NCBI GenBank assembly: GCA_910575035.1
Contig: CAJTDL010000006.1
Span: forward strand, 1-64,000
DNA from: Lachnospiraceae bacterium
Lineage (GTDB): Bacteria; Bacillota; Clostridia; Lachnospirales; Lachnospiraceae
DNA length: 64,000 nt
Direction of reading: 5' to 3'
Shown here one piece after another: positions 7,373 to 16,533 of the stretch (positions are counted from its first letter, which is position 1; every line of letters begins with the position of its first letter). Position numbers and translations under genes: made by a program. The notes under the pieces were generated by a model. That model was not told the origin of the DNA and searched no databases. It worked only from the letters and a program-made list of their open reading frames with translations.

Positions 7373-7687
7373 TTATCGCTCCAACGACTTCTCAATCTTC
7401 TGTTTCTGCCCTTTCAAGTCGTTCTGCTTCTCATACAGATTATTGCGTTCTTTGCAGAGTTCTTTCATGCGCTCCAACTGCGCCCGCACTCCTTCTCGGC
7501 AATCCGGCTCTATCTTTTTATATTCCCCGGTCAGATTGCGAATTGTATTATTGTTTTCTTTTATCTGCTCTGACAGGCACACCCAATCTATCAGATTTTG
7601 TACTTCCTTGTCCGTTTCGTAAAGGTCTGTTTCCGCCACAATTTTAGCACACAGTCGTATCATAACTTTCTTTTCCATATCCGTCAT
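7373..7687 (-). CDS. Small coiled-coil protein of the mobilization module (element B)
   Basis: This 104-residue charged protein is almost entirely helical. It has an N-terminal DMEKKVMIRLCAKIVAETDLY segment and a long coiled coil to the end (MKELCKERNNLYEKQNDLKGQKQKIEKSLER). It is nearly identical to the protein at 32020-32334. It sits just after mobA in both B and D, so it may be a relaxosome accessory. I do not recognise a named family, and the function is not shown by the sequence. Confidence 0.7.
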   Translation of the reverse strand: MTDMEKKVMIRLCAKIVAETDLYETDKEVQNLIDWVCLSEQIKENNNTIRNLTGEYKKIEPDCREGVRAQLERMKELCKERNNLYEKQNDLKGQKQKIEKSLER

Positions 7688-7708
7688 ATCCAATCAATCC
7701 TCACTTTC

Positions 7709-9078
7709 CTATCGGCTCATTTCAAAGGCACGTTTCGGGCGTTTATTTGCCCTTTCTGCCTGTTCCAATACCTTTGACCGTTCCACTATCGACTGCACCT
7801 GTTCCCTGCCGAAATGACGCTCCAAACGCCCCAAATCAGACGCTTTTTCCTGCAATCGGTCTATGGTGTTGCTCTGCTCCATGACCTTATCCGTCAAGCG
7901 GCTAATCTGCTTTTGTTGCCCGTCCATTTTGGCGGTCAGCTTCTGGCTTTGCTCCGTAAGCTGTACACATTTGATAGTCAGATTTTTAACGACCTCTTTC
8001 AATTTCTCTACAAGCGGGAGTGCCTTTTTATCCCGATAATTCTTTGCGCTCATCAATACCCTTGGCTCTGCCAACTGCCATTTCACATCTTCATCATAGG
8101 CGTGTATATTGCGCTCCATGACTTCCTTTGACTGTACCATTTTATTTATTTCCTGCTGTAACTTTTTCTGCTGTTTCTCCAACTTCTCATTTTCGGATAA
8201 CAGCTTTTCTTTATCCTCTGTCAGCGTTTCCGTCTGCTCTTTCAGCAGATGATTTGTTGCGGTAAGTTCCGACACTTCCTGCCGGATTGCTTCGCCTTCT
8301 TTCCGTATCTGCTCCGTTTCCTGCCCTGCCGCTATCTGCTGATGAAGAATATCGGCTAATTCCTCTTTACTGCCGGAGATTGTCTGTTCCAGTTCTGCAA
8401 CTTCTTTCTGCCGCTCCTGCTTCTCAAAATCAAGTACCGACAAATGCTTCTCATGTGTTCCCTTTTTCTCCCATTCTATGCCATGCTGTAACATAATATC
8501 TGCAAGCCGTTCTTTCTCTGCCGCTACCCACTGGTTACGTTCCGTTTCGCTCCTTGTACCGCCTTTGAAGCCGAGTTCTGCCAGTGCCTTTTTCAATGAT
8601 ACTCTTGTTTCAAGCCCTCTTTTGCTTCCAGTCGTATAAGGTATGAAATCTATATGCAGATGTGGTGTTGCTTCGTCCATATGGAGATGTGCCGAAAACA
8701 CTCTCAATGTGGGATTGCACCGCTGAAAATCCCGCATATATTCATCAAGTATTTCTGCCGCAAGCTGTCCGTCTTTTGTCTTTGCCCCCATATCATCTTT
8801 ATTCCCGATTTGTAAAATAATCTCATGGAATGGCTTCTCCTGTTTACTGGAACAGATTTTCTCATAGTAATCATCAATTCTGCGGTCACTTCTGGTCTGC
8901 TTCTCATTGTACCGGGCAAGTGCTTCATCAAATAATTCGTGGTATACGTCTTTGATATTTTCGTTGCAGTATTCACATTCAGACAGCTCCACTCCGGGTC
9001 AATGTTCTTTGCATGGAATTTTCTGCTGTTATGGTTGATAGAGCCTTTCCCTGTCATAACGCTGATTGTCCGTTTCAA
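7709..9078 (-). pseudogene. mobA: MobA/MobL relaxase with -1 frameshift (element B)
   Basis: The gene is 1370 bp, one base short of the intact homologue at 32354-33724. The deletion is at about 8972-8975, where GTATTCACATTC replaces GTATTCCACATTC. The first 35 codons (KRTISVMTGKGSINHNSRKF...) are out of frame with the rest. The remaining 427-residue frame keeps the catalytic HMDEATPHLHIDFIPY motif and the long coiled-coil tail but lacks the conserved N-terminus. The start codon would be TTG at 9078. Likely inactive. Confidence 0.9.
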
Positions 9079-9134
9079 TATATTTCCCTTTCTCCCTATC
9101 GGGTAATGAGCGCCGGATACGGCGCATAGCCTTT

Positions 9135-9226
9135 GTTACTTTCTGCGAAAGTAACGCAAAAGCACTTTTGTCAGCTACGCCAACAAAAATGCAACCCGCA
9201 AGCGGGTTTTGCGCCCTGCCGGGGGC
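9135..9226. other. Candidate oriT of element B
   Basis: The dyad GTTACTTTC-TG-CGAAAGTAAC is followed 40 bp later by AACCCGCAAGCGGGTT and then TTGCGCCCTGCC. The TTGCGCCCT after a hairpin is the closest match in the window to the MOBQ nick region. It lies between the mobA start and the origin-like repeats. Confidence 0.7.
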
Positions 9227-9275
9227 TTTCCGTCCTAATGGACGGGGCGGCTTTTCGCCGCTTTACTGCTCCCCC

Positions 9276-9360
9276 ATGCGTCGGTTTGCGTCGATAGCGT
9301 CGGTATTTTCTATACCGCCCCGCTATCAAAAATACCGTCGCAACCGACGCATATCGTCGC
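9276..9360. repeat. Iteron-like repeats, candidate origin of element B
   Basis: GCGTCGGT at 9278-9285 and 9297-9304 is mirrored by ACCGTCGC (9334-9341) and ACCGACGC (9343-9350). They flank a TATACCGCCCCGC spacer. The geometry equals that of element A but the repeat word differs. Confidence 0.55.
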
Positions 9361-9363
9361 ACC

Positions 9364-10497
9364 TTACTCTTTTTGCTCTAGCCGTTTCAGAATGATTTTT
9401 CTCTCATGCCCCCGCTTGTTGTCATAGAAAATGCCATAGTCATTAAGCAACTGGCTGTTCACTACATTTAATCTTCGGGAAAGCACGTTTGCCGATAACT
9501 GCATATCCGGCAACTGTTTCAGAAGTTCCGTTGCCGTTCCCTCCCATTCCTGCATTTCCTCTGTCAGAAATTCGTTGATTGCTTCCAGTAATGGATTGGG
9601 CGGCTGTTTCCACAATTCCGTTTCCGCTTTCTGAAATTTCCAAATACACTGTTCCCGGTCAAATTCGATTGTTAATTCTTGATCGGGCTGGTCACGACCC
9701 ACAATGTCCATGACCGCCGTATTGTCCGTGCGCTTTTTCTTGTGCATGATAAACGCCCCGTCTGCCGCACCAAGAAGTCCATTTGTGCCGGAAATCATAT
9801 CGAAGCTGTCCTCGGACTCCAACTTGCGGGTATGATGAACCACTAACAAGCAGACACCGTATTTATCACTGAATGATTTCAGCTTTGTCACAATCTCATA
9901 GTCACTGGAATAGCTGTACCTGTCCCCGCCGACCTCACGCACCTTTTGGAGCGTGTCAATGATAATCAGCCTTGCGTCCTTATGCTCTTTTAGAAAGCCC
10001 TCTAACTCCCCGTCCAGTCCCTCATTCAGTGTCTTTGCCTGCGTTGCGAAAAATAAATTGTCCGCACACTCCACGCCGAACATGACGGACAGCCGCCGCT
10101 GAAGCCTTGCGTAATCATCTTCCAGTGCAAGGTATAATACCGTCCCTTTTCGGACGGGATAATTCCACAGCGGAAGCCCCATTGCCACATGATAGGCAAG
10201 CTGCCCCATGAAGAACGATTTCCCCACTTTCGGCGCACCCACAAAGAGATAAGTGCCGCCATACAGAAAGCCGTCCACAACAGGCGTTCTCGGCGAGTAG
10301 ACCATATCATACAGTTCTGTCATGGAAACGGTTTGAAGCCCGCCGCCCTGCCCGGATTTCTCCGGGCAATTTGTGGCTTGCAGATTGTTTTTTGCTGTTT
10401 CATTTGCTATAATTTCATTGATGTTTTTAATGTCCGGCTGTTCCCCATCTGCGCCAACAGATGATACAGGAGCAGTCGATTTCTTTTTTTCTGTCAT
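9364..10497 (-). CDS. repA: RepA-like AAA ATPase / helicase (element B)
   Basis: This 377-residue protein has Walker A GAPKVGKSFFMGQ (about residue 87), Walker B LIIIDTLQKVRE and a C-terminal winged-helix-like tail (SANVLSRRLNVVNSQLLNDYGIFYDN). The N-terminal 60 residues are low complexity and variable between elements. The start overlaps the mobC stop by four bases. It differs from the A/C protein mostly in the C-terminal part that faces the neighbouring repeats. Confidence 0.85.
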   Translation of the reverse strand: MTEKKKSTAPVSSVGADGEQPDIKNINEIIANETAKNNLQATNCPEKSGQGGGLQTVSMTELYDMVYSPRTPVVDGFLYGGTYLFVGAPKVGKSFFMGQLAYHVAMGLPLWNYPVRKGTVLYLALEDDYARLQRRLSVMFGVECADNLFFATQAKTLNEGLDGELEGFLKEHKDARLIIIDTLQKVREVGGDRYSYSSDYEIVTKLKSFSDKYGVCLLVVHHTRKLESEDSFDMISGTNGLLGAADGAFIMHKKKRTDNTAVMDIVGRDQPDQELTIEFDREQCIWKFQKAETELWKQPPNPLLEAINEFLTEEMQEWEGTATELLKQLPDMQLSANVLSRRLNVVNSQLLNDYGIFYDNKRGHERKIILKRLEQKE

Positions 10498-10817
10498 TCA
10501 TCTTCCCCTTTCAATCCGTCTAATGTGATTGCGATTACCTGTAATGTGTAGAGCAGTTCGTCATTGTCCGGGCTTACGCTTTCCATGTGCTTCAATTCCT
10601 CATAAATTGCCGCCATCTGATTTTTCAGTGCTTTATACACCCTCGGATTGCCCTGCACCACAACGTCCCGGCACAAGAGCCGTCTTGTGATGTAGTCCTG
10701 CTTTGTCAGCCCCGACAACGCCACCAAATCATTCAACAGCTTTGCTTCTTCATCAGATACTCGGAACGCCACCGTATGATTGCGCCATCTTCCCTTGTAA
10801 TCAAGTGATTTTTCCAT
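10494..10817 (-). CDS. mobC: MobC-like relaxosome accessory protein (element B)
   Basis: This 107-residue protein shares RWRNHTVAFRVSDEEAKLLNDLVALSGLTKQDYITRRLLC with the copies in A, C and E, including the ribbon-helix-helix-like start. It begins four bases after the integrase stop in a tight int-mobC-repA chain. Confidence 0.8.
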   Translation of the reverse strand: MEKSLDYKGRWRNHTVAFRVSDEEAKLLNDLVALSGLTKQDYITRRLLCRDVVVQGNPRVYKALKNQMAAIYEELKHMESVSPDNDELLYTLQVIAITLDGLKGEDE

Positions 10818-10821
10818 GTTC

Positions 10822-11904
10822 TTAGTCCTCCTTTGTCATTCTCTCCATTTCCAATTTCTCCGCCATTTCCGTCTGCACCGTGGGGAACAGGTGGGCATAA
10901 CGGTAAGTGATTTTCTCCGCTTCATGCCCCATGCGCTCCCCAATCGCCAGTACCGAAAATCCCATATTGATTAAGAGTGAAACCGCACTATGGCGAATAT
11001 CGTGGACACGAATTTTCTTAACGCCCGCCTGCTTCGCCCCTCTCTCCATTTCGTGATTGAGGTAGGATTTTGTGACCGTAAATAAACGCTCGTCCGGCTT
11101 AATGTCATAAAGCATTTTGATGTACTCCTGCATTTCCTCACAGAGAAAAGGCGGCATTTTGATTGTGCGGTTACTTTTCTTCGTTTTTGGGCTTGTAATA
11201 ATGTCCCGCCCTTTGGAACGGAGGAAAGTCTTGCTGATTGTGACCGTCTGTTTCTCAAAATCAATATCAGCAGGCGTGAGCGCAAGCAGTTCGCCGGAAC
11301 GCATACCACACCAGTAGAGCATTTCAAACGCATAATAGGAACGGGGCTTATCCATCATGGCTTCGGAGAATTTCAGATATTCCTCTTTCGTCCAAAAGTC
11401 CATTTCCTTGACGGCTTCGCTTCCAATCGTCCCCGCCCGTCTTGCAGGGTTGTAGGAGAGATTATAAAAGTTTACCGCATGGTTGAATATCGCCGTCAGT
11501 TGTGCGTGAATTGTCCTCAAATAATCTGCGGAATAGGGCTTGCCTTTCTTGTCCCGGTATGCCATCAACTCATTCTGCCACGCAATCACGTCCTTTGCTT
11601 CAATTTCTGCGATTTTGCGGTTTTCAAAGTACGGTAAAATCTTTGTCCGTATCACATGGCTTTTGGACTCCCAAGTGCTTTTCTTGACACGCTGCTTCTT
11701 GTCGGCTTCGTACACTTCAAAGAAACTGCCGAAAGTCATATCCAGTTTTGCGCCCTGCTTTAACATGGCTTCATGCTCCCACGCCTGCGCTTCCCTTTTG
11801 GTTGCAAATCCCCTCTTTTGTGTCTGTTTCCTCTCCCCTTTCCAGTTGGTAAAGCGGTAGATTACCCGCCACGTCCCCGTAGCGTTGTCCTTGTATACAG
11901 CCAT
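10822..11904 (-). CDS. int: Tyrosine integrase (element B, type 2)
   Basis: This 360-residue protein has an AP2-like N-terminal arm-binding domain (TGTWRVIYRFTNWKGERKQTQKRGF), a SAM-like core-binding domain and a C-terminal catalytic domain. Catalytic residues are visible: Arg in GMRSGELLAL, HDIRH, GHEAEK and Tyr in YRYAHLFP. It probably recombines the guaA core TCGAACTC. It is clearly diverged from the type 1 enzymes, in line with its different arm repeats. Confidence 0.9.
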   Translation of the reverse strand: MAVYKDNATGTWRVIYRFTNWKGERKQTQKRGFATKREAQAWEHEAMLKQGAKLDMTFGSFFEVYEADKKQRVKKSTWESKSHVIRTKILPYFENRKIAEIEAKDVIAWQNELMAYRDKKGKPYSADYLRTIHAQLTAIFNHAVNFYNLSYNPARRAGTIGSEAVKEMDFWTKEEYLKFSEAMMDKPRSYYAFEMLYWCGMRSGELLALTPADIDFEKQTVTISKTFLRSKGRDIITSPKTKKSNRTIKMPPFLCEEMQEYIKMLYDIKPDERLFTVTKSYLNHEMERGAKQAGVKKIRVHDIRHSAVSLLINMGFSVLAIGERMGHEAEKITYRYAHLFPTVQTEMAEKLEMERMTKED

Positions 11905-11920
11905 CTAAACCATCTCCTTT

Positions 11921-12100
11921 CTATTCGCTGTAACATACTTTTTTATGAAAAAATGTAGCGTTCACACGTCCTGCCACGGTCAGATAGCCCTGTTTCTGCA
12001 TTTCTGCGTTCAGTTCCCTTACAATCTGATAAGCTTTTGACTTCGACACACGCAGTTCCGCTGCCACTTCCTCCACTGTCATAAATGATTTCTCTGTCAT
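11921..12100 (-). CDS. xis: Excisionase-like small HTH protein (element B)
   Basis: This is a 59-residue protein. Translation from the ATG at 12100 gives EEVAAELRVSKSKAYQIVRELNAEM, the same HTH as the 66-residue proteins of A, C and E, and ends in VNATFFHKKVCYSE. The stop at 11921 is 16 bp before the integrase start. An AGGAGAGGGTATCTGA leader precedes the ATG. Confidence 0.75.
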   Translation of the reverse strand: MTEKSFMTVEEVAAELRVSKSKAYQIVRELNAEMQKQGYLTVAGRVNATFFHKKVCYSE

Positions 12101-12117
12101 TCAGATACCCTCTCCTT

Positions 12118-12262
12118 TCTTTCCCTTAACTCTTTTTAGTTAAGTTATGTTGATATGATACTAAATAAATTCCGTTAAGTCAAGTGGCTTTCAAGAAAAT
12201 CTTAACTTTTTTATTTAAGTTATTCTTGCTATTCCTATTGCACCATGTTATACTAACTTCAA
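12118..12262. promoter_or_regulatory. Divergent xis/xre promoters with TTAACT-N6-AGTTAA operator (element B)
   Basis: Minus strand: TTGACT, 17 bp, TATCAT, then the dyad TTAACTCTTTTTAGTTAA (near 12125-12143). Plus strand: TTGCTA, 17 bp, TATACT, preceded by half-sites (CTTAACTTTTTTATTTAAG). The operator word differs from the TAAGC/GCTTA of type 1, so the B repressor should not cross-regulate A, C or E. Confidence 0.65.
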
Positions 12263-12324
12263 CAGATTTGTTTAAGTACAGTCATGCAAGGCTGTACCAC
12301 TTTCACTACAACGGAGGTTTTATT

Positions 12325-12885
12325 ATGGCAATCGGCAAACGTATCTGCTTTTTCCGCAACCGAAAGGGCATGACACAGAAACAGTTAGGCGAAATCCTTG
12401 GCTTTCTCGGAAAGACCTCTGATGTCCGTATGGCACAGTATGAAACCGAAGCGAGGACACCAAAGCACGACCTTGTAAAAGAAATGGCGGGTATCTTTGA
12501 TGTAAGCACCCACGCCCTCACCGTGCCGGATATTGATACCTATACCGGGCTTATGCACACGCTCTTTGCGTTGGAAGATATGTACGGGCTGAAAATCGGG
12601 GAGATTGACGGGGAAATCTGCCTGCGTCTTGACAAGTCCGACTATTCCACTTACACGTCCATGTTCAATATGTTCCACGCATGGCAGGAGCAAGCTGCCA
12701 AACTGGAACAGGGCGAGATAAGCAGAGAGGAATACGACCAGTGGCGGTACAAGTACCCGGAACTGGACACATCAAAGCATTGGGCGAAAGTCCCCTCACA
12801 GGCGGTCAGTGATATGCTTATGGAAGAATTTCAGAAAATCGAAAAAGAAGAAAAGAAAACAGCTAAAAAGAAAAAGCAGATATAA
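12325..12885 (+). CDS. XRE-family repressor (element B)
   Basis: This 186-residue protein starts at the ATG after ACGGAGG, giving MAIGKRICFFRNRKGMTQKQLG, which lines up with the other repressors. A 47-residue upstream extension in the same frame is not used. It has an HTH_3 domain at residues 3-65 and the shared C-terminal EISREEYDQWRYKYPELDTSKHWAKVPS block, plus a lysine-rich tail. It is divergent from xis/int. Confidence 0.85.
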   Translation: MAIGKRICFFRNRKGMTQKQLGEILGFLGKTSDVRMAQYETEARTPKHDLVKEMAGIFDVSTHALTVPDIDTYTGLMHTLFALEDMYGLKIGEIDGEICLRLDKSDYSTYTSMFNMFHAWQEQAAKLEQGEISREEYDQWRYKYPELDTSKHWAKVPSQAVSDMLMEEFQKIEKEEKKTAKKKKQI

Positions 12886-12887
12886 GC

Positions 12888-12948
12888 ATAAAAAGACCTT
12901 GCCGATATTCAGTTTCCATATCTGAAAATCAGCAAGGTTTTCTTTATG
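12888..12948. terminator. Terminator after xre of element B
   Basis: A long interrupted stem, ATAAAAAGACCTTGC..GCAAGGTTTTCTTTAT, has an inner GATATTCAG/CTGAAAATC pairing. It ends in T-rich DNA on both strands. Confidence 0.7.
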
Positions 12949-12984
12949 CCATTGATGTAATTATTTAGTGCGTGATGTGAAAAA

Positions 12985-13074
12985 TGTTGCCAAATTGTTG
13001 CCAGAGCTTAAACAAATTTGTTTGAAACCCGCATAAATAAAGGCTTTTTCAAGTCCATTTCCTCACTCGAACTC
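12985..13074. other. Right end of B: arm repeats and att core (B/C junction)
   Basis: TGTTGCCAAATTGTTGCCA (12985-13003) repeats with an 11-bp period and mirrors the left-end copy at 5380. The core reads CTCGAACTC here (13066-13074), a single-base variant of TTCGAACTC. With the preceding TCA it still encodes Glu-Phe-Glu-stop (GAGTTCGAGTGA) on the minus strand. Confidence 0.8.
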
Positions 13075-13354
13075 GACTTTTCCTAACTAATTTTGTTTAG
13101 AAATTATTCTCTGTCGAGTATGTAAATCTTTTGATTATTTGATATATCCATATTATCCTGCCTATATGAGCTAATGTTATCATTTTGTTATCGCTGTTGA
13201 TAACACTTGCTCTGCAACTGCGGATAATAGCAATATGTTGTGATTTAGATTATAAGCGATTCTGCTAGGAAAATCAATCCCATTTTGGTCAAAATCAAAT
13301 AAACAAAAATCCATTTTATAATTTTAAAAAAGCTGTATAATATTCGAGAATTAA

Positions 13355-14872
13355 TCATATAAGCTTTCCTTTAACTATTTTATATTCACAGCATCCTGGA
13401 ATCCGAACAGTATCATCCTCGCTTTTTCCTGCAAACATTACTTTACTTGGCAACCATGCACTTCGATATGCCCTAAACACAAAACCTTGTATAACTCTAT
13501 CTTTAAGAGGTATAGTCTTATTCTCTTCAAACAATACCGGCTCCGTAATTTCAAAATCCTCTTCAAACAAATTACCTGGTAATGTTATTTCACAATTTTC
13601 TTGAAGCATCATTCCATCATACACAACATCAATGGCTTCATATAAATCATTTAATTCCATTGACCCAGACACAGGCTGTAATTCAAATTCTATTTCATAA
13701 TATTCTTCAATAGCTTTTAACTTTTTCATTCCTGACAACCAGAATTCAAACATAGTTTTAGTATGTTGATTACTTTTCCACATTTCTCTTGAATTTCCAG
13801 ATGGAAAAATTATCTGTAACCCTGACTGATTCTCAACTGCAACTCTTATAATATCAGCATAAAGACATTTTTCGACTAAATCAAAATGAAGTAATCTCTC
13901 AGATACACGTTTATCTAAAATATGATAACCCATTTCAAAATAAATCAACTTGTCCTTGTTATATATTGCTTCAATAACGACATATTGACTTTCAAACAAA
14001 TACCTAGACATATCATTACAATAGAACTCAGTAACCTCTCCAACAATTAAAGGAAAAATCATATTATTAACATATAGTTTTGCGTTATAAATATGTCTTG
14101 GTATATCCATCATATAAGACGGTATATCATAACGCATATCATTTTGAAGCATTGAATCTGTTGTATTCAAAAAACGGCTGACTATTTGTACATTTGTTAA
14201 CCCTTCAGCATTTCTTCCCATACAATCTTTTATATATGAAAGAGTTGCTTCTGGAATATCAAGTTCAGAATCTTCCGTAATAATCTGATGAATTTCATTC
14301 TCCATAACGATAAGCTTTGCATCAAAATTTTTCACAGTACAGCCCTTTTGTTTTATAGAAAGAATATTCTCATATGAAAAGTTCCATATTTCTGGTGTAT
14401 TTGGCAATTCATCAACTTTTGCATCTATCACTTTAAAATCAGAAGACACTAAATTAAGAAAATACCCTTTGAAATCTTCTCCATCAGTTTCAATATATGC
14501 CACCGCCTTTGTCCACATTGTATAAAACTGCACTTGTCCCAAATCTTCTGGCATCTTACCTGGTTTTTTTGCCTCAATAATCAAAAGACTATGCTCCCGA
14601 ACCCAGTCTTTGTTCTTCTGCGTATTTGTCCTATATTTGCCAAATGATTTATCATTAAAAAATATAAAATCTGCATCTTTCGCTTTAAGTGCTTCTCTTC
14701 CCCCATATCCATATACGGGAAATTCTTCTCCTCTTAATTGGGATGGATAACCTAACGCCTCTGATAATTGAACAATGAATTTTGAACGAACTTCTGATTC
14801 TGATTGGATTTCTGACAATCTATATTCATTTACTACAGACTGAATTAAATCTTTATCATATGTTTTATCCAA
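13355..14872 (-). CDS. Orphan HsdR-N-like restriction-type protein
   Basis: This 505-residue protein has an N-terminal region resembling the HsdR_N domain of type I restriction subunits. ESEVRSKFIVQLSEALGYP is followed by a PD-(D/E)xK-type core: Asp in KDADFIFF, then Glu and Lys in LLIIEAKKPGK, then LGQVQFYTMW. No SF2 helicase motor follows. The remaining about 330 residues are unrecognised. The start is TTG, ten bases after AAGGAG. No methyltransferase or specificity gene is nearby, so this is not a complete type I system. It may be a standalone defence nuclease carried as cargo. Confidence 0.6.
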   Translation of the reverse strand: MDKTYDKDLIQSVVNEYRLSEIQSESEVRSKFIVQLSEALGYPSQLRGEEFPVYGYGGREALKAKDADFIFFNDKSFGKYRTNTQKNKDWVREHSLLIIEAKKPGKMPEDLGQVQFYTMWTKAVAYIETDGEDFKGYFLNLVSSDFKVIDAKVDELPNTPEIWNFSYENILSIKQKGCTVKNFDAKLIVMENEIHQIITEDSELDIPEATLSYIKDCMGRNAEGLTNVQIVSRFLNTTDSMLQNDMRYDIPSYMMDIPRHIYNAKLYVNNMIFPLIVGEVTEFYCNDMSRYLFESQYVVIEAIYNKDKLIYFEMGYHILDKRVSERLLHFDLVEKCLYADIIRVAVENQSGLQIIFPSGNSREMWKSNQHTKTMFEFWLSGMKKLKAIEEYYEIEFELQPVSGSMELNDLYEAIDVVYDGMMLQENCEITLPGNLFEEDFEITEPVLFEENKTIPLKDRVIQGFVFRAYRSAWLPSKVMFAGKSEDDTVRIPGCCEYKIVKGKLI

Positions 14873-15411
14873 TCAAATTTCACTCCTTCCATTTTTATAT
14901 TATAGATAATAAATTTTGTTTTTGTAAATTATTTTATCACTAATTATGTAAAAATTTACTGTTCTATTTTTTAAATTATAAACAATTTCGTTTAGAAAAT
15001 CAATATATTTAGTCAATAAAAATTCCATGTGCCAGAGAATTATTAACTCTTTCGCATGGAATCATATAAAATCACATCAGAAACTTCCCTGATTAAATAT
15101 TCGATTATACACATTATTGACTACTTCAATATATAGAAAAAATGAATGCTTACCTTTCCCCTCATTGATATTTTTCAATTTTATTTACTCTTTCTTATAT
15201 CATCCCTGCCATTATTTTCAGTACAAATATCATCCACCTTTTCTTCTATGTCACAATTTAATGATTGAAAAGCAAATTCATATTTATTTTGTTTCTTATT
15301 ATTTCTCCTTTTCATCCATGCTGCCCATACAACTTTAAAACTGTATCGTTATGGAAAATCACGTTATCATATTTTGTCAAGTACTAAATTTCTGAATTTA
15401 TAATCTAAATC
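14873..15411. other. Non-coding A+T-rich spacer with one hairpin
   Basis: No convincing gene is present. A hairpin with stem ATTCCATG (15022-15029) / CATGGAAT (15055-15062) and inner AGAG/CTCT pairing could end the 15412-16409 transcript. The short reading frames here have no ribosome binding site and unlikely composition. Confidence 0.6.
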
Positions 15412-15837
15412 TCATTTTTCAGCACACTCAGTAAATAACGACCACGCATATCTGAATCCCAAGCGAAATATAAGTTCGTCATTTCTTGAACTATAATCCA
15501 GTACATAGTCCTCTACCCTTTGGTAATCCTCCTTTTCTAATTTGTCCATTAGCCAATCAATATCAAGCTTATTCTTCATCAATGTATGGTTATACTCCCA
15601 ACTATTTGTAAACTTCTCAAACATCTCATGTATTCTGCTCCCCACTTCATCCATTTCACAAAAAAGTGTTTCTTCTTCAGTATTACACTTTCCGATTTTG
15701 ATTAAAAATTGGCTGTCATCTGGCATTTCTACCCCAAACAGGCTGTTATCTGTTTTTATCTGCTGCACATCCGCAACAGGCATTTCCATTTTCTCAATAC
15801 TTTTCAAAAGCATATCAGCAAATTTTTCAATATTCAT
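15412..15837 (-). CDS. Unknown 141-residue acidic protein
   Basis: I do not recognise the family. The protein is acidic with a DDSQFLIKIGKCNTEEETLFCEMDEVGSRIHEMFEKF middle. A C-terminal helical part (KLEKEDYQRVEDYVLDYSSRNDELIFRLGFRYAW) looks like a small helical-bundle scaffold. An AAGGAAAGGGA site precedes the ATG. It lies 26 bp after 15864-16409 and is probably in the same transcript. Confidence 0.65.
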   Translation of the reverse strand: MNIEKFADMLLKSIEKMEMPVADVQQIKTDNSLFGVEMPDDSQFLIKIGKCNTEEETLFCEMDEVGSRIHEMFEKFTNSWEYNHTLMKNKLDIDWLMDKLEKEDYQRVEDYVLDYSSRNDELIFRLGFRYAWSLFTECAEK

Positions 15838-15863
15838 AATATCCCTTTCCTTCCAGCTTTTAT

Positions 15864-16409
15864 TTACTTAGGTTTAGTTTTGCTGTTTCCTTTATTTTCA
15901 CGCATATCCAATAGGATTGTTTCTGCATAACTGCGCACTAATCTCCAATATTCATATTCCATGTCCCCGGTATGTTCCGTCAATTCCTCCCCCAATAACT
16001 TCTCACATTCAGGATTTGCATACAGAATAAAAATTTTACCGTCTTTAAACCGCTTAATCATAAAATACCGCCTTGTATCTCTGCTGTCATCACTCTTTGC
16101 AAAAAGAAGATATACCCGCAATATATCGCTGATATTAGGGTTATATGGCGGAAGTAAAATCTGTAAGATATTGACTCCCCCTCTTTCAAAAATCCTTACT
16201 TCAAAATCTGAGTTTTCATATGGATATGGCAAGCCGTCATCCTCACATAATGTTTGGTACATATCATGGATAAAAATTTTACCGTCCTGCTTTAAAAACC
16301 CGAAAAATTCATCCCTCTCTTTTTCTGTCCCCTTATATAACATTGCAGGAATCAACGTTTCAAAAAGTTCATAACGCATACAATCATATCTGTCATACTC
16401 ATTTTCCAC
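15864..16409 (-). CDS. Unknown 181-residue protein
   Basis: Unrecognised. The sequence is a mixed alpha/beta soluble protein. Notable stretches are FEVRIFERGGVNILQILLPPYNPNISDILRVYLLF and RRYFMIKRFKDGKIFILY, which resemble an antiparallel sheet. The start is GTG after GGAGGTG. Its upstream region is the GCCGTCA operator cluster shared with the divergent ribbon-helix-helix gene, so it may be regulated by that protein. Confidence 0.65.
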   Translation of the reverse strand: MENEYDRYDCMRYELFETLIPAMLYKGTEKERDEFFGFLKQDGKIFIHDMYQTLCEDDGLPYPYENSDFEVRIFERGGVNILQILLPPYNPNISDILRVYLLFAKSDDSRDTRRYFMIKRFKDGKIFILYANPECEKLLGEELTEHTGDMEYEYWRLVRSYAETILLDMRENKGNSKTKPK

Positions 16410-16449
16410 ACTTTACACCTCCATATTTTTATTACCTTTATTATAATAT

Positions 16450-16517
16450 GCCGTCATTATGCCGTCAACAGGAATTTAGCCGTCATTTTAACGGTATAAT
16501 AACATTACTAAGCCGTT
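16450..16517. promoter_or_regulatory. GCCGTCA operator cluster 1
   Basis: GCCGTCA lies at 16450-16456, 16461-16467 and 16479-16485 (steps of 11 and 18 bp). The -10 box TATAAT is at 16495-16500 and a degenerate GCCGTTA at 16512. The third site ends 9 bp before the -10 box, overlapping the -35 position of the ribbon-helix-helix gene. Confidence 0.65.
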
Positions 16518-16533
16518 AAGGAAGTGATAAACA

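Larger units (their letters stand above)
5278..13074. mobile_element. Integrative mobilizable element B (type 2)
   Basis: This 7.8-kb element runs between the att cores at 5269 and 13066. Its backbone is mobA (frameshifted), oriT, repA, mobC, int, xis and xre. Its int, xis, xre and arm repeats are clearly different from type 1. Cargo is three acetyltransferases at the left end. Its mobA, oriT and coiled-coil gene are close to those of D, so B and D share a mobilization module but not an integration module. Confidence 0.85.

Noticed and set aside
12184-12324. N-terminal extension of the element B repressor
   Set aside because: The extension covers the promoter and operators, and a clear GGAGG plus ATG lies at 12325, matching the homologues.
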